Source: Bacillus sp. M6-12 (GTDB lineage Bacteria; Bacillota; Bacilli; Bacillales; DSM-1321). Taken from it: 64,000 bases of DNA. Positions 35,672 to 44,351 of the stretch are shown piece by piece; positions within the stretch are counted from its first letter, which is position 1; each line of letters begins with the position of its first letter. Location: positions 1 to 64,000 of the forward strand of contig NZ_PGVF01000016.1 of assembly GCF_002860285.1 (NCBI RefSeq). The letters run 5' to 3'. Both the position numbers and the translations under genes were made by a program. Below the pieces are notes generated by a model that searched no databases, was not told where the DNA came from, and saw nothing but the letters and a program-made list of their open reading frames with translations.

Positions 35672-36286
35672 ATGGATTTTAGAGAGGCAATTAAGGAGTT
35701 TCAAACCACTAATGACGATACGGTTATTAACCGGATCATTTCGCAGCTTTCCATAAACTATGTACCATATGAGTTAACCGAGCCGGAGCAGATGATTGCT
35801 TATATGGTGAAATCCCAGATCAAGCCGTATCTGGAGAAGGCTAAAAAAGTCCGAAAAGGGACTAAAAACCGCTGGTACCGGTTTATGGAACTTATATACG
35901 GAGATAACTACAGTGAAAATGGATACATCGGGATTAACAAGATGTACAATTTAAATCTTTCCCGCGAAAATAAATACTTGCTTCCTGAAAGGGTCCGGGA
36001 GATGCTGCATGAAGATCTGCTGGCAGATTTGGATGAAGAAATTGGTTTTTGGAACGCATTGCATGAAAAAGAGGACAAATTCCGGGATAAATTGTACCGG
36101 GAGGCGCTCCATAATTGGGCAATTCCTGCTTTGGAATATGCCATTCACAGGGTTGATTCCGATTTGCCAGAACAACAAATGGTTTCAAGTATCAATCTTG
36201 CTTTTTTAACAAAGTTTATTGAGCTCCGAACTAAAACGCAGGGACTGTCCCGCAAAAAGGTTGATGGGCATTGGATTTACTTCTAG
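35672..36286 (+). CDS. Hypothetical protein, 204 residues
   Basis: A soluble, helix-rich, charged protein beginning MDFREAIKEFQTTNDDTVINRI and ending with LSRKKVDGHWIYF. No membrane span, signal or motif that I recognise. The ribosome site is poor (GTGGGCAG), but the frame is long and followed by a good terminator, which supports a real gene. It stands alone between the TRAP operon and the coat genes. Confidence 0.6.
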   Translation: MDFREAIKEFQTTNDDTVINRIISQLSINYVPYELTEPEQMIAYMVKSQIKPYLEKAKKVRKGTKNRWYRFMELIYGDNYSENGYIGINKMYNLNLSRENKYLLPERVREMLHEDLLADLDEEIGFWNALHEKEDKFRDKLYREALHNWAIPALEYAIHRVDSDLPEQQMVSSINLAFLTKFIELRTKTQGLSRKKVDGHWIYF

Positions 36287-36366
36287 AAGAAAGATGATGC
36301 AAAACAAGATTTCCGAAAGTAATCGACGTGCGTATAAAATTTTCAAATTATAATAAATTTCTTTCG

Positions 36367-36399
36367 CCTGTGGACATGTATTGCGTCCGCAGGTTTTTT
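36367..36399 (+). terminator. Terminator after the 204-residue gene
   Basis: CCTGTGGAC (36367-36375) pairs with GTCCGCAGG (36385-36393, one G-U), then TTTTTT. The rest of the 317-bp gap to cotB shows nothing more. Confidence 0.8.
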
Positions 36400-36603
36400 G
36401 TGGATTTTACTGCGGCATATCAATGTTTTTGCCCGATTTGGAGACAGGTAGCGGCTGCATTTCTTTCTTGAAAAAGCATTCTTGGACTTAGGTATTTGAA
36501 AGCTGCACCTCCACAAATGGGCTAATGACTAGGTCAAAAAGAATCTGGATACGTATAATGCATTATAAATAACCTATATGGATAAAGGACAGGGAGGATA
36601 ATA

Positions 36604-37578
36604 ATGAGTACTAATGAAAATTCAGTGAGTGTTAGTAATGAAACTGAAGTTAATGCTGCTAATGAAACTGTTGAGATGGCATCCGAAGTGCAAGCGTACC
36701 ATTCTTTTCTTGGAGCTTTGAAAGGCAAAGTAGTAACTGTTTACCGCGGGGGTCCAGAATCCAAAAAGGGCATGTTAGTAGATGTAAAATCAGATTACTT
36801 TGCGCTCTCTATACAAAACAACAATAACAATAACAATAATGATAATCAAAATAACAACAAACAAAATGATTCAATTATCTATTACCAAGCCCAGCATGTT
36901 AAGAGTGTCAGTGAAGATTCCAAAACAAATTCCACTCAGCAATTACCATCCAGCAACAGCCAGATTGATTATTTAGAAGCTGACAGCTTTGCAGAATTGC
37001 TGAACATGATGGTGAATGAGAATGTTAAAATCAACCAAGGCGGCCCAGAATCGAAGAAGGGAATGCTGCTTGAAGCTACAAGTGATTTCATAGCTGTTTT
37101 TACTAAAGATGATGGCATAGTCTACTTTAATATTGATCACGTTAAAAGTGTGAGCATAATCCAAAACAATGATAAGAATCAGCAAAAGAATGTCGTGTAC
37201 CCAGATATAATAAGTGCATCGAAATTTGAGGATGTATTTAAGCATATGGAGCATAATTGGGTATCGATTAACCGCGGCGGAGCCGAAGCAATGGAAGGTG
37301 TACTAGTTGAGAACTCTGGCGGCCATTTCACAGTGGTGAGCAATCAAGAAGTTCTCCGCATTCACCCTTATCATATCCGAAGCATCAGCTCAGGACCTAA
37401 AGGTTCAGCTAAAAATATGCAAAACCAAAACCAAAACCAAAACCAAAACCAAGATCAAAACCAAAATAGTAACAGCAGCAACCAATATCAGGATGATAGC
37501 TCCGATAATAACAATGGAAATGCAAGAAGGTCAGCAAGGAGACAAAGAACTTCCTCCTATAGATTAACCAGAAACTAA
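36604..37578 (+). CDS. cotB: Spore coat protein CotB
   Basis: CotB is a surface-exposed outer coat protein. Three related Sm-like repeats are visible (about residues 35-105, 125-185 and 200-265), each with a GGPESKKG- or GGAEAMEG-type turn and an ending such as YYQAQHVKSVSE or HPYHIRSIS. B. subtilis CotB has the same three repeats and then a Ser/Lys-rich tail; here the tail is instead Asn/Gln-rich (repeated NQ) and ends in RRSARRQRTSSYR. An extra poly-Asn run breaks repeat 1. Good AGGGAGG upstream. No cotH or cotG is seen beside it. Confidence 0.9.
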   Translation: MSTNENSVSVSNETEVNAANETVEMASEVQAYHSFLGALKGKVVTVYRGGPESKKGMLVDVKSDYFALSIQNNNNNNNNDNQNNNKQNDSIIYYQAQHVKSVSEDSKTNSTQQLPSSNSQIDYLEADSFAELLNMMVNENVKINQGGPESKKGMLLEATSDFIAVFTKDDGIVYFNIDHVKSVSIIQNNDKNQQKNVVYPDIISASKFEDVFKHMEHNWVSINRGGAEAMEGVLVENSGGHFTVVSNQEVLRIHPYHIRSISSGPKGSAKNMQNQNQNQNQNQDQNQNSNSSNQYQDDSSDNNNGNARRSARRQRTSSYRLTRN

Positions 37579-37711
37579 CTTCATGGTATGTTGGATGCAT
37601 CTGCAGTAAAGCACCAAGCGGAAAGTAAAATAGCACACCCTTCTAATGGTGTATTAGCGATTATGCTGATACACCATTATTCTAACATCCAATAGGAAAG
37701 GAGTGATGATA

Positions 37712-38389
37712 ATGACTGGATTAAAAAGCTTTCTGGGCAAGGATGTGCAGCTGGAGATTTCAGGGAAAACATTCTTTACAGGGATACTTATAGACATTGG
37801 GCTGGACATATTGGTCTTATTTAATGGGGAGAAATATCTTTATATCCCGCTGTTGCACCTGCACAATATTAAGAAGCGGGAAATCAAGGGGATTGAAGAA
37901 GTAACCCAAAAGCCGACGAATACCATGCCTTTTCAAAATGAAAAAGAATCCATTTCATACAGAAAAATACTAAACAATGCAAAAGGCCAATTTCTGGAGA
38001 TTTTCGTAACCGGGAACATGTCCATACATGGTTATATTACGAGTGTTTTAAACGATTACATTGTATTTTACTCTCCAGTTTTTAAAACACTTTGTATCTC
38101 CATGCAGCACCTGAAATGGTTGACCCCTTATACCAATAATCTAACACCATATACACTAAGCAATGCCGATCTGCCAGTGGTTCCTGCCAGTATGACTCTG
38201 GCTCGATCCTTTGAGGAACAGCTGAAAAAGTTTGAAGGCCATTTACTTGTTTTTGATTTAGGCCATGATCCTAATAAAGTCGGACTCCTTAAAAATATTA
38301 ACAATAATATTGCCGAGCTTGTAAATGCAGAAGGCAAGACGTTATTTTGGAAACTGATGCATTTAAAAACAGTTCATAACATAACCTGA
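37712..38389 (+). CDS. CotB-related spore protein (Sm-like repeats)
   Basis: A 225-residue protein with two or three repeats resembling those of CotB (FLGKDVQLEISGKTFFTGILIDIGLDILVLFNGEKYLYIPLLHLHNIKK, then FLEIFVTGNMSIHGYI... and LLVFDLGHDPNKVGLLKN...). It resembles DUF2642-type spore proteins and probably shares an assembly partner with CotB. ATG 37712 lies eight bases after AAAGGAG; two earlier starts are possible. It follows cotB by ~130 bp, which includes a small inverted repeat around TACACCATTA, so it may be in its own unit. Confidence 0.7.
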   Translation: MTGLKSFLGKDVQLEISGKTFFTGILIDIGLDILVLFNGEKYLYIPLLHLHNIKKREIKGIEEVTQKPTNTMPFQNEKESISYRKILNNAKGQFLEIFVTGNMSIHGYITSVLNDYIVFYSPVFKTLCISMQHLKWLTPYTNNLTPYTLSNADLPVVPASMTLARSFEEQLKKFEGHLLVFDLGHDPNKVGLLKNINNNIAELVNAEGKTLFWKLMHLKTVHNIT

Positions 38390-39051
38390 AATTAAATTAT
38401 CACATGCATATCCTGGAATCAGGCCGTTCGCAATGGAGCATAAACATGACCCGCTGTAGCGGCCTTTTTATTATAAAAAGGTTATTTTATTAAAATAGAA
38501 GGTTCGAAACCAGATGTGGGATTTTATTGCTGTGTAAGGAAATTAAAAATTTCGGAATATTGGATAAAGAAAGTAGTATATCTATCCCCCACTCCAGCGC
38601 CCTGTAACTTTTTTCCGCAGGAAATTAAAGCCCCGGCATACAGGAAAAGGAACAATACAGCAGCGATTCATCGCACGAAACAATACGTTAGCTTTGTGAG
38701 GATGTGCCAGTGCCGATTTCGCCACAGGAGGAAGGTTGTAACAAAGTATTAGCTACTACAGTGGCGATTTTAGTCGGCCTCGAGTTTGTGACAAGTACTG
38801 TCACAAACTTTTTGTTGTGATCAAAGAACCAATGCAACCCTGTAGAGCCATCAATGGCCATTGCAGCCTTGGATGTGATAAAGAGCCATCACAACTCCAC
38901 AACTCGCTCATATCCCAGTCGATCCTGCATGTTCTGCTTTAGGATGCGGAGCGCCAGGTTATGAAACTAAAATATTCCTGTCACTATAGAAGGCTGGCTC
39001 AGGTCGGGTCCACTGAGTCAGCCTCTTTTCTATCGTTGTATACCCGCGTTT
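38390..39051. other. 662-bp gap with two terminator-like hairpins, no firm gene
   Basis: AGGCCG (38421-38426) pairs with CGGCCT (38460-38465), with an inner CCGCT/GCGG and T-run, and probably ends the CotB-like gene. A perfect 11-bp hairpin at 38783-38809 followed by T5 ends an unseen transcript. Just before it, a short frame from GTG 38710 encodes a ~35-residue peptide with one hydrophobic segment (VLATTVAILVGLEF), but the hairpin lies inside that frame, so I do not call it. A 78-codon frame at 38516 has no ribosome site. Confidence 0.4.
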
Positions 39052-40407
39052 TTAGTAGAATACTAATTCGATCCAGACATATAAAATGGTTAGAGTAAAG
39101 ATTACTGTTAGTGGGATGGCCAATATCGTAACTGCAATATATTTTCCCCAGGAAATTTTTACCTGATTCCCCCTTAAAATATGCATCCATATAAGAGTGG
39201 CCAATGTACCGGTTGGCAATAACAGGGAGCCTATATCACTGCCGATAATATTGGCTAAATAGATCGTTTTTAATGTGATTGGATCAAGCCCCATTTCTGT
39301 TAACGCCATTGTCCCTATCATCAGGGCGGGATGATTATTGAAAAGATTAGACAGTATTGAAAGAAGAGTTCCCATTACAAGAGTTGCGTTAAACAGGCCA
39401 GAGCTGACACTCGGCTCAATATAGTCGATTAAGAGGGCAGTTAAACCAATATTGTTAAGGCCATACACTATGATATACATCGTAAAAGCAAAGATGAAAA
39501 TGTGCCAGGGAATCTTTTTCAGCAGATCAAAAGGGCTGATTTTTAAATACCACCACCGCCAGCCTAATAGGATGAGGGAGCTGACGACTGAGACCAATGA
39601 AACTGAAATGGAGTAGTAGGATGCGATGAATAAAGAAATCCTGACAAGCAGCACGAACGCAAGTACAGATACCATTAATTTTGTCTGTTTTCGCATTTTT
39701 TGATGGTCAGGCCCTGACTGCAACGGATGAAAGGTTGATAACTGTGAATAATCTATTGGCTTAGGGAAGTAGGGAATCTTCCTGGGCATTTCTCTACTAA
39801 ATATTAGATACAAAAGAAAGGTGAGAAAAAGCAAACCGAGAGTTCCTGGCACAAACATCATGGCTGTTTGAAGATAAAGATCCATGCCGATAATTTCTAG
39901 GGAAATCAAGTTCACGATGTTGCTAACCCCAATTGGTGCGCTGGATGCAGTGGCAATTAAAGCACCGGAAATGAGATAAGGAAGCTTTTGATGATTTTTC
40001 AATCCTAAATTCCTTAGGATTAAAAGCAGGATTGGGGTTGTGATCAGAATACTTCCATCATTATTCAGAACTAGGGTCATTAGAAAGCAAAGCATGTTCG
40101 TGAGCCAAAAAAGCCGGATGCCAGATCCTTTTGTTGCCTTAAGCATCCTTGCTGCAACCCAGTTAAAAAAGCCTATCCCTTCAAGAGCTATAGCCATTAC
40201 CATAGTTGCCATAATTGTTACGGCAGCTCCTGTTACCTTCGAACCTATATCAGTAATGTCCGCTAATGAGACACTCCCGCATAGAAAGATCAGTACAGCT
40301 CCAATCGTCGCCGGTATCGCTTCGTTAACCCCTTTTGGTCTCCAAAATATAAAAATCATTGTTAATACAAATGACAGTATTGTCAAAAGCGAAGTCAATT
40401 GAGCCAT
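39052..40407 (-). CDS. ArsB/NhaD-family ion permease
   Basis: A 451-residue membrane protein with ~11-12 spans of the ion-transporter superfamily, closest in look to ArsB-like proteins such as YdfA/YwrK. Features are FWRPKGVNEAIPATIGA, NNDGSILITTPILL (conserved NDG) and FNNHPALMIGTMAL. ArsB extrudes arsenite, but there is no arsR, arsC or arsD here, so the ion is open. It diverges from the SpeD-SpeE gene across a region with two similar dyads. Confidence 0.8.
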   Translation of the reverse strand: MAQLTSLLTILSFVLTMIFIFWRPKGVNEAIPATIGAVLIFLCGSVSLADITDIGSKVTGAAVTIMATMVMAIALEGIGFFNWVAARMLKATKGSGIRLFWLTNMLCFLMTLVLNNDGSILITTPILLLILRNLGLKNHQKLPYLISGALIATASSAPIGVSNIVNLISLEIIGMDLYLQTAMMFVPGTLGLLFLTFLLYLIFSREMPRKIPYFPKPIDYSQLSTFHPLQSGPDHQKMRKQTKLMVSVLAFVLLVRISLFIASYYSISVSLVSVVSSLILLGWRWWYLKISPFDLLKKIPWHIFIFAFTMYIIVYGLNNIGLTALLIDYIEPSVSSGLFNATLVMGTLLSILSNLFNNHPALMIGTMALTEMGLDPITLKTIYLANIIGSDIGSLLLPTGTLATLIWMHILRGNQVKISWGKYIAVTILAIPLTVIFTLTILYVWIELVFY

Positions 40408-40462
40408 ACCTTATACCTGCCCTGGACTTTTATTACAGTACTAATAAAAATCACCTCTTCCA

Positions 40463-40577
40463 AATGTCTTTAGTAACTGTTTGTACTCTATCTATATGAG
40501 TCTATAAATACAGTTGTCCTAAGCGTTTTCCCTATAAATAGAAAAATCCACGAATGTCTTGTACAGACATTTGTACT
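40463..40577. promoter_or_regulatory. Paired operator-like dyads between permease and speD-speE
   Basis: The arrangement AATGTCTT, 10 bases, TTGTACT occurs twice: 40463-40487 and 40553-40577. The second includes a dyad AATGTCT-TGTAC-AGACATT. Promoter-like TTGTAC-16-TATAAA (40481-40508) and TTGTAC-15-TATGAT (40559-40585) overlap them. This looks like a shared repressor site for the divergent genes. The rest of the 334-bp gap is unremarkable. Confidence 0.5.
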
Positions 40578-40741
40578 AGTATGATAGAGGCCTACTGCAG
40601 GAATCCGGTATGCTGGACAGGTAAAAAGGGCTTTTTTTTACTAAGAAAATGGGAAATAGTACAAACCCATGATGGGACAGGAACATAAAGTATCAAATAT
40701 ATAGTGGAGCAACAATTTTATATAAAGAGGGAAGTGGATTG

Positions 40742-42070
40742 ATGGATACGAAAGGGCAACATCTCGTTATCGATGCGTATGGCTGTCAAGCGGACATTCT
40801 TAATGATGAGGGCAGATTAAAGGAATTACTAATAAAAACGGTTAATGATGTAGGTATGGAAATTTTGTCTGTGTATTTTCATTCCTTTACACCTCAGGGA
40901 GTCACAGGGGTTATTGTGCTTTCAACCTCCCACCTATCCATTCATACATGGCCTGAGCATAATTATGCAGCGCTTGATCTTTATACTTGCGGGGATAAAG
41001 AACTTTTGCCTGCCATAGAGGAACTTCTAAAAGAATTTCAGTCTACACGTGCCTCGATCTGTGAGCTTTCACGCGGTGAGGGAAAAAATGGTCCTGCATT
41101 GAGGAATATGGAGCTAGGGGAAGAAGCAGGAGCAGCAAGCATAACAGAAGCAAAAGAAGTGTTTCGGCTATCAAACGGTCGCGGCAATAATTGGGATAGA
41201 AAACAGTTAAAAGAAATATTGAACAGTAAACACAAAATGCTTTATAAGGGCGCAAGCGAATTTCAGGAGATTGTGCTGGTTGAAACGAATGACTTACGGC
41301 TCTATTTAGATCAGGAACTCCAGTTTTCATCGCTGGATGAACGGCACTATCATGAAGCGTTAGTATTTCCGGCAATGGAATTGGCGGCTGCCCCTGAACG
41401 AGTCCTGATTTTGGGCGGAGGGGATGGGCTTGCCATGCGCGAAGTTCTTAAATATCCGAGTGTAAAGCATGCGGATCTGGTAGATATTGATCCTGTTATA
41501 ATCCAGCTTGCAACAACGCACCCCGTTATGCTCGCCCACAACAACCGATCTCTGCTTAATGAAAAGGTGACAGTACACGTTCGTGATGCCCAACAATATA
41601 TTATGGAAGATCATCAGCCGTATGATGTGATTATCATTGACTTTCCTGATCCAGATAACGAGTTTATTAGTAAATTATACACTCATGAGCTGTTCAGCCA
41701 GGTGGCAAAACATCTATCCGAAAAAGGAGTAATGGTGTGCCAGTCAAATTCACCCGAAGATACACCAACGGTATTTTGGAGCATAGGCGAAACGCTGAAA
41801 AAAGCCGGACTCCATACGCAGGCATACAATATTACCGTTCCTTCCTTTGGTTTATGGGGTTACCACCTTGCGTCGCATAAAAAGCTCAAAACACCTATTC
41901 CTTCCATCACAGTTTCCCATCAAGCACTTCCATCCGACATGAACAGGCTGTTTAAAATTCCATCTGAGATTGAAGAAGAAAAAGAACATGCAATTGTAAA
42001 CAGCAAAAAAGACCTCAGGCTTCACGAATTACACCGGGAAGATTTAATGGAGTGGGATGATCTATTATAA
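40742..42070 (+). CDS. SpeD-SpeE fusion: pyruvoyl decarboxylase plus aminopropyltransferase
   Basis: A 442-residue fusion. Residues 1-~115 are a SpeD (AdoMet decarboxylase) domain with FTPQGVTGVIVLS, the self-cleavage region TSHLSIHTWPEHNYAALDLYTCGD, and downstream structure intact. Residues ~160-390 are a spermidine-synthase domain with LILGGGDGLAMREVLKY, DLVDIDPVII and IIDFPDPDNEFISKLY. Such a fusion would make and use decarboxylated AdoMet in one protein to give spermidine. The residue before the pyruvoyl-forming Ser is Thr rather than the usual Glu, so the decarboxylase specificity is uncertain. ATG 40742 after GAGGGA. Confidence 0.88.
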   Translation: MDTKGQHLVIDAYGCQADILNDEGRLKELLIKTVNDVGMEILSVYFHSFTPQGVTGVIVLSTSHLSIHTWPEHNYAALDLYTCGDKELLPAIEELLKEFQSTRASICELSRGEGKNGPALRNMELGEEAGAASITEAKEVFRLSNGRGNNWDRKQLKEILNSKHKMLYKGASEFQEIVLVETNDLRLYLDQELQFSSLDERHYHEALVFPAMELAAAPERVLILGGGDGLAMREVLKYPSVKHADLVDIDPVIIQLATTHPVMLAHNNRSLLNEKVTVHVRDAQQYIMEDHQPYDVIIIDFPDPDNEFISKLYTHELFSQVAKHLSEKGVMVCQSNSPEDTPTVFWSIGETLKKAGLHTQAYNITVPSFGLWGYHLASHKKLKTPIPSITVSHQALPSDMNRLFKIPSEIEEEKEHAIVNSKKDLRLHELHREDLMEWDDLL

Positions 42071-42099
42071 GATGAAAGCCTCTTCACTAAGTAAAAAAT

Positions 42100-42140
42100 G
42101 GGACTGCTTCTATAGATCACTATAGGAGCAGTCCCTTTTT
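42100..42140. terminator. Bidirectional terminator, speD-speE / ampS
   Basis: GGGACTGCTTCTATA (42100-42114) pairs with TATAGGAGCAGTCCC (42121-42135, one G-U), with A- and T-runs outside. Confidence 0.85.
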
Positions 42141-42158
42141 AATTTTGTATCCTGCTGG

Positions 42159-43391
42159 TTAAAACGCCCAATCACCATTTTTAAATACAGGTTCAATTGT
42201 GCCATCTTCTTTAATTCCGTCGATGTCCATTTCGGCAGAACCAATCATGAAGTCGACATGCGTCAAGCTTTCGTTCAAGCCGTGCTCAGCAAGCTCTTCA
42301 GGTGACATTTTCTTGCCGCCCTCAAGGCAGAAGGAGTAAGAGCTTCCGATTGCCAGGTGGTTCGATGCATTCTCATCAAATAGTGTGTTATAGAAAAGAA
42401 TGTTTGACTGGGAAATGGGTGAATTGAATGGCACTAGCGCCACCTCGCCAAGATAATGGGAACCCTCATCTGTCTCTACAAGCTGCTTTAAAATTTCTTC
42501 GCCTTCTTCCGCTTTCACATCGATTATCCGGCCGTCCTTGAACGTGATCATAAAGTGATCGATGATATTACCGCCATAGCTGAGCGGCTTTGTGCTGGAA
42601 ACTGTACCGTTTACACCTGTCTTTAATGGAACAGTGAAAACTTCTTCAGTTGGCATATTTGCCATGAAATCAATGCCTTTTTTGTTGACGCTTCCGGCAC
42701 CCACCCAGATATGTTTTTCAGGAAGCTCAATTGTTAAATCAGTTCCCGGTGCACGATAATGAAGTTTTTTATAATGTTTTCCGTTTAGGTAATCAACCTT
42801 TTTGTGCAGTGTTTCATTGTGAGTTTTCCACGCTTCAACCGGGTTTTCTTTATCGATGCGTACTGTCTTGAAGATAGCTTCCCATAGCAGGTCAACTCTG
42901 CTTTGTGCAGGCTCTTCAGGGAAAACCATATCTGCCCATGCCTGGGAAGGAACCGCAATAATGGACCAGCTGACCTTATCTGACTGTACCATTTGGCGGT
43001 ATTGCTTAAGTGCTGCACCTGCTGCTTTTTGGAAGCTGCCGATTCGCTCAGGTTTTACACCTTTAAGCAAAGCTGGGCTTGAGGATAAAATATGAAGGAA
43101 AGCAGCTCCTTTTTCTGCAAGTTCAATTTGTTCCTTTGCACGGTGTTCTGGATATTCTGTAAAAACTTCATCTGAAGCCATATCATATTTAAGGCGGGAA
43201 AGAGTGTCATCACTAAAGTTTACGATTACATTGCTTGCTCCCGCTTCATATGCCTTTTTTGCGATAAGGCGGGCAAGCTCAGCACCTTCTAATAGTGAAT
43301 TGACAACAAGCGTCTGGCCTTTCTGGATATTAACGCCCACCTTAACCGCAAGCTCTGCGTACTTTTCTAATTGTTTTTGGAAATCTGTCAT
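42159..43391 (-). CDS. ampS: Aminopeptidase AmpS (M29 family)
   Basis: A 410-residue metallo-aminopeptidase of family M29, cytoplasmic, with broad specificity for N-terminal residues. Family landmarks are GVNIQKGQTLVVNS, LPEKHIWVGAGSVNKKGIDFMANMPTEEVFT (metal Glu), and the C-terminal ESLTHVDFMIGS (metal His/Asp). ATG 43391 sits after AAGGAGC; the longer start at 43415 lacks support. Length equals that of known AmpS. Confidence 0.93.
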   Translation of the reverse strand: MTDFQKQLEKYAELAVKVGVNIQKGQTLVVNSLLEGAELARLIAKKAYEAGASNVIVNFSDDTLSRLKYDMASDEVFTEYPEHRAKEQIELAEKGAAFLHILSSSPALLKGVKPERIGSFQKAAGAALKQYRQMVQSDKVSWSIIAVPSQAWADMVFPEEPAQSRVDLLWEAIFKTVRIDKENPVEAWKTHNETLHKKVDYLNGKHYKKLHYRAPGTDLTIELPEKHIWVGAGSVNKKGIDFMANMPTEEVFTVPLKTGVNGTVSSTKPLSYGGNIIDHFMITFKDGRIIDVKAEEGEEILKQLVETDEGSHYLGEVALVPFNSPISQSNILFYNTLFDENASNHLAIGSSYSFCLEGGKKMSPEELAEHGLNESLTHVDFMIGSAEMDIDGIKEDGTIEPVFKNGDWAF

Positions 43392-43550
43392 ATGTATGCT
43401 CCTTGTTTTTTTCATATTTTTCGCATTTTATTGCAGCTCATTTTCTTAATGAAAGATACTATTCAATTCATTAATATTCTATAGTAAATATGAAAATCCT
43501 TTTTAAAATTTGTGATTGAATCTGCTTTTAACCTTCTAGATTACAGTCCA

Positions 43551-43580
43551 AAACCCGGCCGGTGGCCCAGCCGGGTTTCA
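43551..43580 (-). terminator. Terminator after the DsbA-like gene
   Basis: AAACCCGGC (43551-43559) pairs with GCCGGGTTT (43570-43578). On the minus strand it ends in GGGTTTTGG. Confidence 0.65.
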
Positions 43581-43632
43581 AGTGAGGCAAGATTTATTAA
43601 GGAATATTGGCTAGTCAAAAAGCAGATTTGCT

Positions 43633-44238
43633 TTAGCTTTCGTTAGCTGCTGTTTCTTCATTAATAATTTTTTCAAGCGATTCTTTCGTATGAAGGCCCT
43701 GAACTCGGCGTCTTCCGATGAAGAAGGTTGGCACCGCAGTAATAGAGGCTTCGTAATAGGCATGCCTTAATGCCTGCTTGTGATGCGGCTCATATCTTCT
43801 TTCCTTTAGTGCTTCTACGATCCCATTACGGTCCACGCCAGCAGATTCGGCTATGTCTGCCAGAACATCAATTTTCCCGATATCCTTTCCATCCTCCCAG
43901 TAAGCCCGGAGTACGGCCTCGACATATTCATTGCCCTTTCCCGTTTCCTTTGCGAAGCGGAAACCTTCATGGGCTAGATGGGTATGAGGAGAGGGATCAA
44001 CTTTCGGCATGTTCATTTTTACCCCGAACCGTTCGGCCATTGGTTTAATGGATTGCTCCCAGCCTTGGCGGTATCGGGGATCCTTCAGGGAAACCGTTTC
44101 AGCCGGATAGGGCCGCAATTCAAACGGCATCCATTCAATTTCAACATCTTTACCTTTTATTGCATCCTTTAGCGGAGCCTCCGCTATATAACAAAACGGT
44201 CAAACATAATCAGAATAAATTCGTATTTTTAATGACAT
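43633..44238 (-). CDS. FrnE-like DsbA oxidoreductase with in-frame UGA at the active-site Cys (candidate selenoprotein)
   Basis: From ATG 44238 (AAAGGAG nine bases upstream) the frame reads MSLKIRIYSDYV-UGA-PFCYIAEAPLKDAIKGK and continues without another stop to 43633, 201 codons in all. This is the FrnE/YwbO branch of the DsbA family, where homologues read YSDYVCPFC; UGA at codon 13 (44200-44202) falls exactly on the first Cys of CxxC. The rest is well kept: EWMPFELRPYP, HEGFRFAKETGKG, ALRHAYYEASITAVPTFFIG with the cis-Pro. Either selenocysteine is inserted, or this is a recent nonsense mutation; translation from the inner ATG at 44130 would lack the active site. The adjacent ABC genes are frameshifted, so decay must be considered. 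Confidence 0.7.
44170..44202 (-). promoter_or_regulatory. UGA codon with SECIS-like hairpin
   Basis: On the minus strand UGA (44202-44200) is followed after 13 bases by UAGCGGA-GGC-UCCGCUA (44186-44170), a perfect 7-bp stem with loop GGC (or a 6-bp stem with loop AGGCU). Distance from UGA to loop is 20 bases, and the loop begins with G. Both fall within the published description of bacterial SECIS elements. Confidence 0.5.
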
Positions 44239-44351
44239 AGAAAACATCTCCTTTTCTGTAGTTTATCAACATGATCAAAGTCAATACGAATAAAATGCCT
44301 GATACTTTAAAATTTATTAGTTTTAGTAAAATTATGGTAAAGGGTGGATGT

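Noticed and set aside
38516..38752. 78-codon frame after the CotB-like gene
   Set aside because: No ribosome site and an atypical Cys/Arg composition; not supported as a gene.
39052..40407. Arsenic resistance operon
   Set aside because: The permease resembles ArsB, but no arsR, arsC, arsA or acr3 gene accompanies it.
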